A stretch of DNA of 64,000 nt from NCBI RefSeq assembly GCF_000744935.1, contig NZ_JQMW01000011.1, positions 186,001 to 250,000 of the forward strand. The letters run 5' to 3'. This DNA is from Clostridium sp. KNHs214 (GTDB lineage Bacteria; Bacillota; Clostridia; Clostridiales; Clostridiaceae). How positions within the stretch are numbered: the first letter of the stretch is position 1; the number at the start of each line of letters is the position of its first letter. The translations under genes and the position numbers were made by a program. The notes under the pieces are model-generated. The model did no database searches. It was not told where the DNA came from and saw nothing but the letters and a program-made list of their open reading frames with translations. Positions 1 through 7,715 of this stretch are shown piece after piece.

Positions 1-119
1 GAGATATAATAAAAACAGGCACCTCCATTTTATCCTCAGGCATGAATAATCTAGAGCAAGAAAGATTTCCTTTAGATGGATTCTGTTATATCTTAAGCAG
101 GAGAATAATAGCAAAATAA
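1..119 (+). CDS. 3' end of an unidentified protein (partial, runs off left edge)
   Basis: Frame 3 is open from the left edge to a TAA at 117-119 and encodes about 38 residues ending in CYILSRRIIAK. The composition looks coding, with the motif GMNNLEQERFPLDGF. I do not recognise the family; only the C-terminus is present. It is on the same strand as the next gene, which has its own promoter-like sequence, so it is probably a separate transcription unit. Confidence 0.5.
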   Translation, partial: DIIKTGTSILSSGMNNLEQERFPLDGFCYILSRRIIAK

Positions 120-238
120 TACTTAACCATGTTTCTATTTCCCTTTTGCGCCATAATCAGATAATAGCTAAGCTATACTTAATTTTTCTACGTTTTTCTC
201 TATTTTTAAAATAAAATTCTTAACCGCCACCTTTTTCA

Positions 239-268
239 TTGATAACCTAGTATGAAATGTTATATATT
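239..268 (+). promoter_or_regulatory. candidate sigma-A promoter of the L,D-transpeptidase gene
   Basis: TTGATA at 239-244 and TATATT at 263-268 are separated by 18 bp, about 35 bp before the ATG. In such AT-rich DNA this match is only suggestive. Confidence 0.35.
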
Positions 269-303
269 ATAATAGTAATTAATGTTTAGGAGGCATATTT
301 TGA

Positions 304-1689
304 ATGAGTAGACAAAAGAAACGCAAAGGAAAAAATCATATTAGACCTAGTTTTATATTATTGGGCGTAGTTATAATCTATTTATGTACGGTATTATATT
401 TTAGAAATCACTTTCAATTAAGAACTACTATTAATGGTGTTAAGGCTTCCAATAAAACTGTAGAACAGGTCACTAAAGAACTAGAAACTGAAGTAAAAAA
501 TTATACATTACAGTTAGAAGGGAGAAATGGAACTAAGGAGAAGATTTCAACAAAAGATTTTAATCTTAAATATAATCCTAATGATGAAATTAAAAAATTA
601 AAAAAAGATCAAAATCCCTTTAATTTGCTTGGAGGCATTTTTAAAAGAAAACAATATGAAGTATCTAGGACTATTTCTTATGATGAAAAACTATTAAAAG
701 AATTTATTGATAAAATGTCCTTTTTTAATGAAAATGCAATAACAAACCCTAAAAATGCAAGTTTAAACTATACTGACAAGGGCTATAAAATTGTAAAAGA
801 AACTATGGGAAATAAGGTTATTAAAGATACACTATATAAAGAAATAAAAGATGCAATAATTAATAATAAAAATGTTATAAATTTAGAAAAAAGCAATTGC
901 TATGAAAATCCAAAATATACTTCAAAGTCAAAAGAAGTTGTAGACGCTCAAAAGACCATGAATAAATATTTGCAATCAACAGTAACCTTTGACATTAGAG
1001 GAAATAAAGAGGTATTTGATAACTCTATAATAAAAGATTTAATCAAAGTGGATGAAAATTTTAATGTTTCTATAGACAAGCAAAAAATATGGACATATAT
1101 AAATAATTTAGCATATACTTACGATACAGTAGGAAAAGCAAAAGATTTTGTTACCGCATCAGGTACACATATAAAAGTAAACGGCGGAAACTACGGCTGG
1201 AAAATTAACAGGTCAAAAGAAGTAGAAAATTTAGTACAAGCTATAAAAGAAGGTAAAGCTGTAAATAAAAAACCTTCATATTCTCAAATACCAAGTAGTA
1301 GTGCCCCTAATGAAATAGGTAATTCCTATGTAGAAATTGACCTAACAAAACAGCATTTATGGTTTTATAAAGACGGTGCTCTTGTAATAGATGGAGATGT
1401 GGTTACTGGCAGTATGGTTAAAAAAACCATTACCCCAGAAGGCGTTTATAAATTAAGTTATAAAGAAAAGGATGCTACCTTAAAAGGAGAGGATTATGCC
1501 ACACCAGTTAGTTTTTGGATGCCTTTTAATGGAGGTATTGGTATGCATGATGCTACTTGGAGAAAAGAATTTGGTGGAAAAATATATGAAAAAAAAGGTT
1601 CTCATGGATGTGTAAATTGTCCTTATGAATTGGCAAAAACTATTTTTGAAAATATTAAAGCTGGAACTCCAATTATTTGCCATTATTAA
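304..1689 (+). CDS. L,D-transpeptidase (YkuD domain) with N-terminal membrane anchor
   Basis: Predicted to form or modify peptidoglycan 3-3 cross-links, or to anchor cell-wall components, outside the membrane. The 461-residue protein has a lysine/arginine-rich N-terminus, one transmembrane segment at about residues 17-33, a long extracytoplasmic region resembling the peptidoglycan-binding domain often placed before YkuD, and a YkuD catalytic domain from about residue 340. The catalytic signature SHGCVNCP ends the domain, with the nucleophile cysteine near residue 436 and a preceding GMHDATW histidine segment. AGGAGGC lies about 9 bases before the ATG. It appears monocistronic, followed by terminator-like hairpins. 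The exact cross-linking substrate cannot be read from sequence. Confidence 0.9.
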   Translation: MSRQKKRKGKNHIRPSFILLGVVIIYLCTVLYFRNHFQLRTTINGVKASNKTVEQVTKELETEVKNYTLQLEGRNGTKEKISTKDFNLKYNPNDEIKKLKKDQNPFNLLGGIFKRKQYEVSRTISYDEKLLKEFIDKMSFFNENAITNPKNASLNYTDKGYKIVKETMGNKVIKDTLYKEIKDAIINNKNVINLEKSNCYENPKYTSKSKEVVDAQKTMNKYLQSTVTFDIRGNKEVFDNSIIKDLIKVDENFNVSIDKQKIWTYINNLAYTYDTVGKAKDFVTASGTHIKVNGGNYGWKINRSKEVENLVQAIKEGKAVNKKPSYSQIPSSSAPNEIGNSYVEIDLTKQHLWFYKDGALVIDGDVVTGSMVKKTITPEGVYKLSYKEKDATLKGEDYATPVSFWMPFNGGIGMHDATWRKEFGGKIYEKKGSHGCVNCPYELAKTIFENIKAGTPIICHY

Positions 1690-1716
1690 TAATTATGTCT
1701 TACTTATGTGAACTAG

Positions 1717-1740
1717 CACCGAGATAAACAACGGTGGTTT
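1717..1740 (+). terminator. short hairpin after the L,D-transpeptidase gene
   Basis: CACCG and CGGTG pair around a 10-base loop and are followed by GTTTT. It is a weak intrinsic terminator candidate 28 bp after the stop codon. Confidence 0.4.
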
Positions 1741-1860
1741 TCACAAATTCTCCATAAAATACAGACAAAAAATACAAATACAAATAAATATGAGTAAAAA
1801 TAAGTTAAATAAATATAAACAAAAATAAGTTAAACAAAATAGTTTAACTACAATAAATAC

Positions 1861-1907
1861 AAGGCCACATAGGTTAAAAAATATTAAAATTTACCTATGT
1901 GGCTTTT
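1861..1907. terminator. GGCCACATAG-family terminator-like hairpin, copy 1
   Basis: AAGGCCACATAGGT pairs with ACCTATGTGGCTTTT, with A-rich and T-rich flanks that could terminate transcription in both directions. It belongs to a family repeated about a dozen times in this window (see findings). Confidence 0.7.
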
Positions 1908-1933
1908 GTTTTTATTTATTCTATCTTCATAAA

Positions 1934-2088
1934 GTACATGAAAATAAATAACAAGTCAAAAATGCAAGTATATTTTGTGTCAGACAAGGAAGCAGTTTCC
2001 GCCGCTAGTAGACTATAGGTGGGTTCTGCTGACGCAGTATGACGCAAAATAGACTAGCATAATTACTTGTTATTTATTTTAATGTGTC
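1934..2088 (+). repeat. palindromic MITE-like element, copy 1 (most diverged)
   Basis: About 155 bp beginning GTACATGAAAATAAATAAC and ending TTATTTATTTTAATGTGTC. The two arms are inverted repeats of roughly 45 bp each, with a conserved centre (GTGTCAGACAAGGAAGCAG). Other copies are at 9271, 16326 and 38625. No ORF is inside, which fits a non-autonomous mobile element or a structured intergenic unit. Confidence 0.75.
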
Positions 2089-2201
2089 TAAAATAACCAA
2101 AATGAAAAATGAAGAAGGTTATAATAAAATTTTAAAATTCATAAGAATATAAAAGTATTGTTTTTCTATGACTAAGGTATAATTAAAAAGGAGGCATTTA
2201 A

Positions 2202-2474
2202 GTGGATAATAATAACAAACTTTGGAATGATAATCAAAATTTCCAACCAAAATCAACAAATGTATTTGCTATAACTGGTTTAGTTTTAGGTATAATCTCT
2301 TGGTTTTTAAACCTTTTTGGAATCATTGGAACACTAGCCATTGTTTTCTCATCAATTGCATTATCACAAATCAAAACAAATAATGAAAAAGGAAAAGGCT
2401 TTGCTATTGCTGGTTTGGTTTCAGGAATAATAAATGTTATTTATGCAGTAGTGATGTTAACAACACTTTTATAG
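2202..2474 (+). CDS. small DUF4190-like membrane protein
   Basis: This 90-residue protein has a short Asn-rich cytoplasmic head, then two hydrophobic segments (about 24-50 and 65-88) joined by the loop SQIKTNNEKGKGFAIAGLV, the usual layout of DUF4190 proteins. The start is GTG at 2202 with AAGGAGG 8-9 bases upstream. The function of this family is not established. It sits alone between a MITE-like element and the convergent minus-strand T7SS cluster. Confidence 0.75.
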   Translation: MDNNNKLWNDNQNFQPKSTNVFAITGLVLGIISWFLNLFGIIGTLAIVFSSIALSQIKTNNEKGKGFAIAGLVSGIINVIYAVVMLTTLL

Positions 2475-2662
2475 ATTGAATTACAAGTACAATAGATAAA
2501 CTACTATCTTTTTTCTACAAATAACTTATATATTCAACTTTCCTAGATATAAATTTACAACTAAAAATTAAATAAAAATTTTTTTGGGAATTTTAACTTT
2601 TATTTCACATTTTATAGTTACATCCATAGGTTTATGTAAACAAATCTATGGATGTTCCCTCC

Positions 2663-3229
2663 TTAATTTAACTCAGTAATTTTCTTTCCTGTTTTTTCTT
2701 TAAGAATATTTACTATTTTTTCTTTTTCTTGGCCTGCAACATATAGAAGTGTCCTTTTTTCTTCTTTTTTATCAAAATAATCTTTTACAAATTCTTTTTC
2801 ACTAGGTTGTTTTAAGTATCTTATTGATTCCATTGGGAATCCTTGAATGTTTAAACATCTTAATGGAGTGCTATACTCAAGTTTAGTTATATTTTCATAT
2901 TGCACTTTTGTCTTCTCTACTCTTGGTCCCATTTTATCGCTTCTATCTAAACCATCATATAGTATTGTAATTGCCTCCTCATTCAACTCAACTTTTGTAA
3001 CTATACTCTTATATCCAGCAACTGGTCTTGTTCTAGTTAATACAAATATACATAAGATTACAGCTGTTATTTTGGTTCGATCTAATGAAAAGTCACCTAG
3101 CCATATCTCAAATAAGCAAAGTACACCAATTATAATTAATGTACCTTTAGTTAGTTTTCTTATGGTTGGATGTGGCGATTCTCCTTCTGTATATATTTTA
3201 CTTATAAACTCTACTACCTGGTTTTCCAT
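2663..3229 (-). CDS. membrane protein resembling the putative T7SS immunity paralogs
   Basis: This 188-residue protein has two hydrophobic segments near residues 28-45 and 53-66, followed by a beta-rich soluble domain that ends LKEKTGKKI. The layout (N-terminal membrane hairpin, PH-like beta domain, closing E-K-S/T-G motif) matches the paralogs at 6354, 5718 and 7043, although overall identity is low. AAAAAGGAGAA precedes the ATG. It is the last gene of the minus-strand secretion cluster. A role as an orphan immunity protein is inferred from architecture and position; no characterised family is recognised. Confidence 0.6.
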   Translation of the reverse strand: MENQVVEFISKIYTEGESPHPTIRKLTKGTLIIIGVLCLFEIWLGDFSLDRTKITAVILCIFVLTRTRPVAGYKSIVTKVELNEEAITILYDGLDRSDKMGPRVEKTKVQYENITKLEYSTPLRCLNIQGFPMESIRYLKQPSEKEFVKDYFDKKEEKRTLLYVAGQEKEKIVNILKEKTGKKITELN

Positions 3230-3256
3230 TGAACATTCTCCTTTTTAAATTACATA

Positions 3257-3443
3257 GGGAGTGTTGTTGCACCAAGAATAAACACTACAATATATTATGC
3301 CAGCTGCAATTGGTAATTTGAAATCTATATTAAAATTTTCTAAACGAAACAATACAGTTTCAAGCCATTTTTAAATATAATGATTAACCCACAATAAGGT
3401 ACAATGCAGTGGAATTATGAAATTTCTTAATGCAACATGCCCT
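3257..3443. repeat. imperfect palindromic intergenic element (possible relative of the one at 40053)
   Basis: GTGTTGTTGCACCAAGAATA near the left end is inverted-complementary to TTTCTTAATGCAACA near the right end. Both this element and the one at 40053 contain CAATATATT. It separates the WXG100 gene from the next minus-strand gene. Confidence 0.35.
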
Positions 3444-3450
3444 TTGTAAT

Positions 3451-3747
3451 TTATTTTGATGAAAAAATTTTTGCTAATTCTGCATCTGTTTGTTCTAAAT
3501 TTTCTGCTGCTCCATTCATTTGATTTGCTAATCCTTCTACTGTTGGCGGGAATGTTTTTACAAACTCTGAATATATTTGTTCAAAGCTTTGTACATAACT
3601 ACTCTGAGCTGCACCTTCCCAGTTATTTGCTACCTGATCTACTGTAGACTTTAATGTTTTTAAATCCTGCATTATAGAATTTGCTATTCCTTTTATCTTA
3701 TTAGATCCGTCATATAATTCCTGTGGTGTAATTCTAATTTGTGACAT
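3451..3747 (-). CDS. WXG100 family type VII secretion substrate/chaperone (EsxA-like)
   Basis: At 98 residues this is the standard WXG100 length, almost entirely helical, with the W-x-G turn at NWEGAAQSS in the middle. The C-terminus contains a weak YxxxD/E-like helical end (LEQTDAELAKIF). WXG100 proteins form helical-hairpin dimers and leave through EssC-type machines. GGGAGGT lies before the ATG. A second, less canonical WXG-like gene is immediately upstream. This is the clearest secreted-substrate candidate of the cluster. Confidence 0.92.
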   Translation of the reverse strand: MSQIRITPQELYDGSNKIKGIANSIMQDLKTLKSTVDQVANNWEGAAQSSYVQSFEQIYSEFVKTFPPTVEGLANQMNGAAENLEQTDAELAKIFSSK

Positions 3748-3793
3748 ATAAAATACCTCCCAAAAATTTAATATTTAAAACCGCTTAGCGGAT

Positions 3794-4093
3794 TTAACCT
3801 ATGGATTTTAATTTATTAGCTTCCTCTATTAAACTTTCAAACTGGATTTGAGAACCGCTTAAAACACCATCTAAAAAATTAACCACTTTAATATACTTAT
3901 CAATCTCCTTAGCTAATTTATCATCAAATTTTTTCATACAAGCTTCTCCTGCTTCACTATCCCACCCACTATACTTCAAGCTAAATAAAATTCTATCTAT
4001 TTTCAATTTTATGGTTTCTAAATTTTCTAATTGTTTTTCGTATTCTCCTGCAGCTTTTTTTAAAGCATCTGTATCTATTTTAAAATCCTCCAT
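3794..4093 (-). CDS. WXG100-like protein (W-D-S variant)
   Basis: This 99-residue helical protein has the turn SGWDSEAGEACMKKF at mid-length, where the usual W-x-G is replaced by W-D-S. The size, position of the turn and location next to a canonical WXG100 gene support an EsxB-like partner. AAAAGGGTGAT precedes the ATG, and it starts 12 bp after the TPR gene stop, so the three genes are probably co-transcribed. Pairing with the 98-residue protein is inference. Confidence 0.8.
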   Translation of the reverse strand: MEDFKIDTDALKKAAGEYEKQLENLETIKLKIDRILFSLKYSGWDSEAGEACMKKFDDKLAKEIDKYIKVVNFLDGVLSGSQIQFESLIEEANKLKSIG

Positions 4094-4105
4094 ATAATCA
4101 CCCTT

Positions 4106-5419
4106 TTAATTAAAATTCATATCAAACACACTATTATACTTTTTAGCAATTTCCATATTTTCTTCTGCCTTTTTCTCATCACCCATTTCTTTATAAATAG
4201 AAGCTTTAATAGCATATACCTCTCCACTATCTTCTTTTAACAATAATACATAATCTAAAAGCTCCAATGCCTTAGCATATTCCTTTAAATCTTTATGACA
4301 CAATATTCTGAACATATATGCGTCAAGATTATTAGGACTTGATATAGTAATTGCTCTAAATAGTTTGCATGCTTCTTTATAGTGTTTTTTTGCTTCCTCT
4401 TCTCTGCCTAGCATTTTAAGGCTTAAAGCTCTATAATATATAGCTGACATTATATATGAACTTTCTCCATCTTCTTCTTTTGCTAATACCTCTGCATTCT
4501 CAAGTACTTTTTCATAATTGTTAGCTGCTAAATAAGCATTCATTATAAAGTATCTTACTTCGTAATCTATTTCTCCATCTTCATAGTTAATACACTTTTC
4601 CAAATAATTAATAGTACTTTCAACATCTTCTTTTTGAGCATATATTTTTGCTCTTTCAAAATCTAAATTTCTTGCCTCTACTTCAAAACCTTCCATTTTT
4701 TCAGCTTCTTCTATCATTGTTAAGGCATTTTCATAATCCCCCTGTATATTAATTAATCTAATCTTGTTGTAGAATAACGAAACATCCTTTGGAAATAATT
4801 CAATAGCTCCATTAATAACTTTTTCTGCTTCTTCAAATTTTCCTTGAGCACAGTATATCTCAAATCTAAAGTGATATCCCTCAAATATATCCGGACAATA
4901 TTGATTTAATTCTTCTAATGCCTCTAACGCTTCATCTAATTTATCATTTTTTATATATAACGAAATTTGTTTCAGTCTATATTCAGGATTTAGCGGCTCC
5001 TTTGCAATTGCTTTTGAATAATTTCTAACTGCAAATAAAAAATTATCTGTTTCTTCATAAACCATTCCTAAATTATAATAAAGATTTGCCTCTTCATAGC
5101 CATTAGCCACTGCTTTATTGTAATATTCTACTCCCTTCTCAATATTATCTCTAAGAAAACTAATATTACCTAAGTTAAAATAGACTAGTCCATTTTTCTT
5201 ATCTATTAATATTATCTTCTTAAACTGTTCCTCAGCTTTTTCGTATTGCTCCATATTGGCATAGAGATTTCCTAAATTAAAATAAGTTTCTACCTCCATG
5301 GGATCTATTTCTCTTGCTTTTTCGAAATATTTTAAAGCTTCCTGATATTTTTCCTTTGCCAGTAGCATACTCCCCTGCTGATTTAATTCAATAGCTTCTG
5401 ATATTTCTGGTATTTCCAT
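4106..5419 (-). CDS. tetratricopeptide-repeat protein in the T7SS cluster
   Basis: This 437-residue protein consists almost entirely of 34-residue TPR units (for example YFNLGNLYANMEQYEKAEEQFKKII). No signal peptide or membrane segment is visible, so it should act in the cytoplasm as a protein-interaction scaffold. AAAGGAGGAAATG precedes the start. It lies just upstream of two WXG100-like genes, so a chaperone or adaptor role for secreted proteins is plausible but not shown. Position rather than motif suggests the secretion link, since TPR proteins are common in unrelated contexts. Confidence 0.85.
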   Translation of the reverse strand: MEIPEISEAIELNQQGSMLLAKEKYQEALKYFEKAREIDPMEVETYFNLGNLYANMEQYEKAEEQFKKIILIDKKNGLVYFNLGNISFLRDNIEKGVEYYNKAVANGYEEANLYYNLGMVYEETDNFLFAVRNYSKAIAKEPLNPEYRLKQISLYIKNDKLDEALEALEELNQYCPDIFEGYHFRFEIYCAQGKFEEAEKVINGAIELFPKDVSLFYNKIRLINIQGDYENALTMIEEAEKMEGFEVEARNLDFERAKIYAQKEDVESTINYLEKCINYEDGEIDYEVRYFIMNAYLAANNYEKVLENAEVLAKEEDGESSYIMSAIYYRALSLKMLGREEEAKKHYKEACKLFRAITISSPNNLDAYMFRILCHKDLKEYAKALELLDYVLLLKEDSGEVYAIKASIYKEMGDEKKAEENMEIAKKYNSVFDMNFN

Positions 5420-5502
5420 ATTCGCATTTCCTCCTTTATTTATCTGTTAACCAATGATATCTATATGCATTGAAGTCTTTTGCTACAACATTTTATAAAT
5501 TA

Positions 5503-5620
5503 TACCCATTTTGAAAACACTCGTCTTATAAAATTAAGCTTTCATTTAATTTAAAATTAACTATGTCATCACCTTTGAATCTAAGTATTCTTTTATCATT
5601 ACTTTTCCTTTCATTAATTT
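5503..5620 (-). pseudogene. remnant of a second copy of the gene at 6354-6977, with internal deletion
   Basis: Positions 5503-5590 match 6645-6730 almost base for base (including TTAAGCTTTCATTTA and TTAACTATGTCATCA). The match then jumps directly to sequence equivalent to 6969-6999, around the start codon of that gene. About 240 bp are missing and no ORF remains. This shows that the two-gene unit at 6354-7684 was once duplicated in tandem. Confidence 0.75.
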
Positions 5621-5717
5621 GCAACACTCTTCTATAATATCTTTATTTTAACATTTATTCCATATATATTCACCACTTTTCCATAATATTTTACTTTTTT
5701 TTACTAATATATTTTTT

Positions 5718-6339
5718 CTACTCCTCTGGATAATCCCTCTTTTCCATCTGAACTCCACTCTTTTCTTCTAATGTTTTTAGAATTTCTTCATTGCCTTCAA
5801 AGTATAGGTATAGTCTTATTCTAGTATCAGGCTTATTAACATTTTTATTTCTTGTATATTTTCCTTTACTATAATCGCAATACCATATCTCTCTCCTTTT
5901 ACCATAAATATCAATCCTTTGATGATACGTGCTATATATCATCCTTGTTATATTTTCATATCGTGTTTCTAATTGTTGAAATATATTTATGTTATATTGA
6001 TTACTTGGATGGTATATATATTTTATATCTTCATCTGTAATCACCACGGTATCATGTTCTCTATAGTTTACTACGCATTCACAGCTTCCTTCTAATGCCT
6101 TGCGATATACGAAATATGGTATACTAGCAAAAATCCCCATGCTTATAGATAGAGTTATCCTCATTTACTCTTACAGTTCTACCAATATTAAAATAGCAAA
6201 AGAATGCTATTCCCCCTATTGGTGCAAGCAATAAAAGTATTCTTCTTACCCACTTCCTCTTATGCCACTTTGGATGTTTCTTATATTGTGTCCTTTGTAA
6301 TTTTCTTTTTAATTCTGGATCAGGATAATATTGTTTCAT
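5718..6339 (-). pseudogene. frameshifted copy of the candidate immunity membrane protein at 7043
   Basis: The 5' part (6124-6339, 71 residues) starts MKQYYPDP and is nearly identical to the N-terminus of the 7043 gene through the first membrane segment. The 3' part (5718-6164, 148 residues) continues the same protein from SMGIFASIPYFVYRK to KRDYPEE in another frame. The two overlap by 41 bp and meet near 6160, where a one-base shift separates RTVRVN from ITLSISMG. The first 46 and last 26 residues are nearly identical to the paralog, while the middle has diverged. The second ORF has an ATG but only a poor ribosome binding site. Re-initiation cannot be excluded, but a decaying duplicate is the simplest reading. 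Confidence 0.8.
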
Positions 6340-6353
6340 ATAAACTCCCCCCT

Positions 6354-6977
6354 CTATTCCTCCGAATAATCCCTTATTTCAATCTCTACCCCGCTTTTTT
6401 CCGAAAGAGTTCTCACAAATTCCTCGCTGTTTTCATAGTACAAATAAAACGCCATTCTAGCTTTTTCTTTAACTGAATAATCCTTTTCTCCTTTTTCATA
6501 ATCATCATATCTTGTGTCCTTTATATTTGCGTACAATCTTAACCTATTGTGATACTTATTTAAAACCAACCTCTCTATTTCGTCATACCTTACTTGCATT
6601 ACATCATATGTTGTTGAAATCCCTTCCCCATTAGGTTTGTACCCATTTTCAAAATACTCGTCTTTTAAAATTAAGCTTTCATTTAGTTTAAAATTAACTA
6701 TGTCATCACATTTGAACCTAAGTATTCTTATATACCCAACTAATATCATTAGTAATGTCCATATAACTCCTATTGCTATAAAAAAATAATCAGAAAATAA
6801 CTTGAATCTTCCCATAACCCTATACCCATAAATTTCTATGCAAATAGGACTTATTATAGTCATTATAATGATTCCTTTCCTTATCCATGCTGTTCTTTTC
6901 CATTTAGGATGCTTTTTATATTGAGTATCATATATTTCTTGAAATTTTTCCTTATCTACTTTATATTCTTTTATCAT
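6354..6977 (-). CDS. candidate T7SS immunity membrane protein (paralog B)
   Basis: A protein of about 207 residues with a basic N-terminus (YDTQYKKHPKWKR), two hydrophobic segments near residues 35-55 and 68-90, and a soluble C-terminal domain ending EKSGVEIEIRDYSEE. The N-terminal YKKHPKW and C-terminal EKSG motifs are shared with the 7043 protein, so these are diverged paralogs. I chose the ATG at 6977 because GAGAGGAAAAGAA lies just before it; an in-frame start 5 codons earlier lacks such a site. It lies downstream of the LXG effector, the usual place for immunity genes. The protective function is inferred. Confidence 0.65.
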   Translation of the reverse strand: MIKEYKVDKEKFQEIYDTQYKKHPKWKRTAWIRKGIIIMTIISPICIEIYGYRVMGRFKLFSDYFFIAIGVIWTLLMILVGYIRILRFKCDDIVNFKLNESLILKDEYFENGYKPNGEGISTTYDVMQVRYDEIERLVLNKYHNRLRLYANIKDTRYDDYEKGEKDYSVKEKARMAFYLYYENSEEFVRTLSEKSGVEIEIRDYSEE

Positions 6978-7042
6978 TTCTTTTCCTCTCATTAATTTAC
7001 TAATATATCTTCTGCACCATTAGCTCATATATATTTTTTTAT

Positions 7043-7684
7043 CTACTCCTCTGGATAATCCCTCTTTTCCATCTGAACTCCGCTCTTTTCTTCTAATGTT
7101 TTTAGAATTTCTTCATTGCCTTCAAAGTATAGGTATAGTCTTATTCTCTCATCTGGTTTATCCACCTCTTCTGTCCTACCTATCTCACCTGTCGTAACAT
7201 CACTATAATATATCTCCTTTTGTTTACCATAAATATCTACCCTCTGATGATATGTGTTATATATCATCTTTGTTATATCATTAAACTTAATTTCAAATTG
7301 ATGGAACAACTTTATATTATCTCGATTACTTGGATGGTATATATATTTTATATCTTCATCTGTAATTACCACGGTATCATGTTCTCTATAGTTTACTACG
7401 CATTCACAGCTTCCTTCTAATGCTTTCCGATACACAAAGTATGGTATACTAGCAAAAATCCCCATGCTTACTGCAGTGGTAACTCTTACAATCCCGTCAA
7501 CTCCATCTTGAGCAAACATACCATTTTCAAACCTGTAACGAAAAAACGATAGTATACCCCCTATTGGTGCAAGCAATAAAAGTATTCTTCTTACCCACTT
7601 CCTCTTATGCCACTTTGGATGTTTCTTATATTGTGTCCTTTGTAATTTTCTTTTTAATTTTGGATCAGGATAATATTGTTTCAT
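7043..7684 (-). CDS. candidate T7SS immunity membrane protein (paralog A, intact)
   Basis: This 213-residue protein begins MKQYYPDPKLKRK, has two hydrophobic segments (about 32-48 and 70-84), then a beta-rich cytoplasmic-type domain ending in EKSGVQMEKRDYPEE. AGAAAGGAGAA precedes the ATG. It directly follows the effector gene (32 bp gap) on the same strand, and is followed by paralog B, a frameshifted copy of itself and a remnant of B. Arrays of duplicated small membrane proteins behind a polymorphic toxin are typical of immunity genes. No named family could be assigned from the sequence. Confidence 0.65.
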   Translation of the reverse strand: MKQYYPDPKLKRKLQRTQYKKHPKWHKRKWVRRILLLLAPIGGILSFFRYRFENGMFAQDGVDGIVRVTTAVSMGIFASIPYFVYRKALEGSCECVVNYREHDTVVITDEDIKYIYHPSNRDNIKLFHQFEIKFNDITKMIYNTYHQRVDIYGKQKEIYYSDVTTGEIGRTEEVDKPDERIRLYLYFEGNEEILKTLEEKSGVQMEKRDYPEE

Positions 7685-7715
7685 ATAAATTTTCTCCTTT
7701 CTTTTACTTCACTCT

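Noticed and set aside
1934-2088. Possible CRISPR array or phage attachment site formed by the repeated palindromes
   Set aside because: The copies are single, many kilobases apart and lack regular spacers. Symmetrical inverted arms fit a MITE-like element better.
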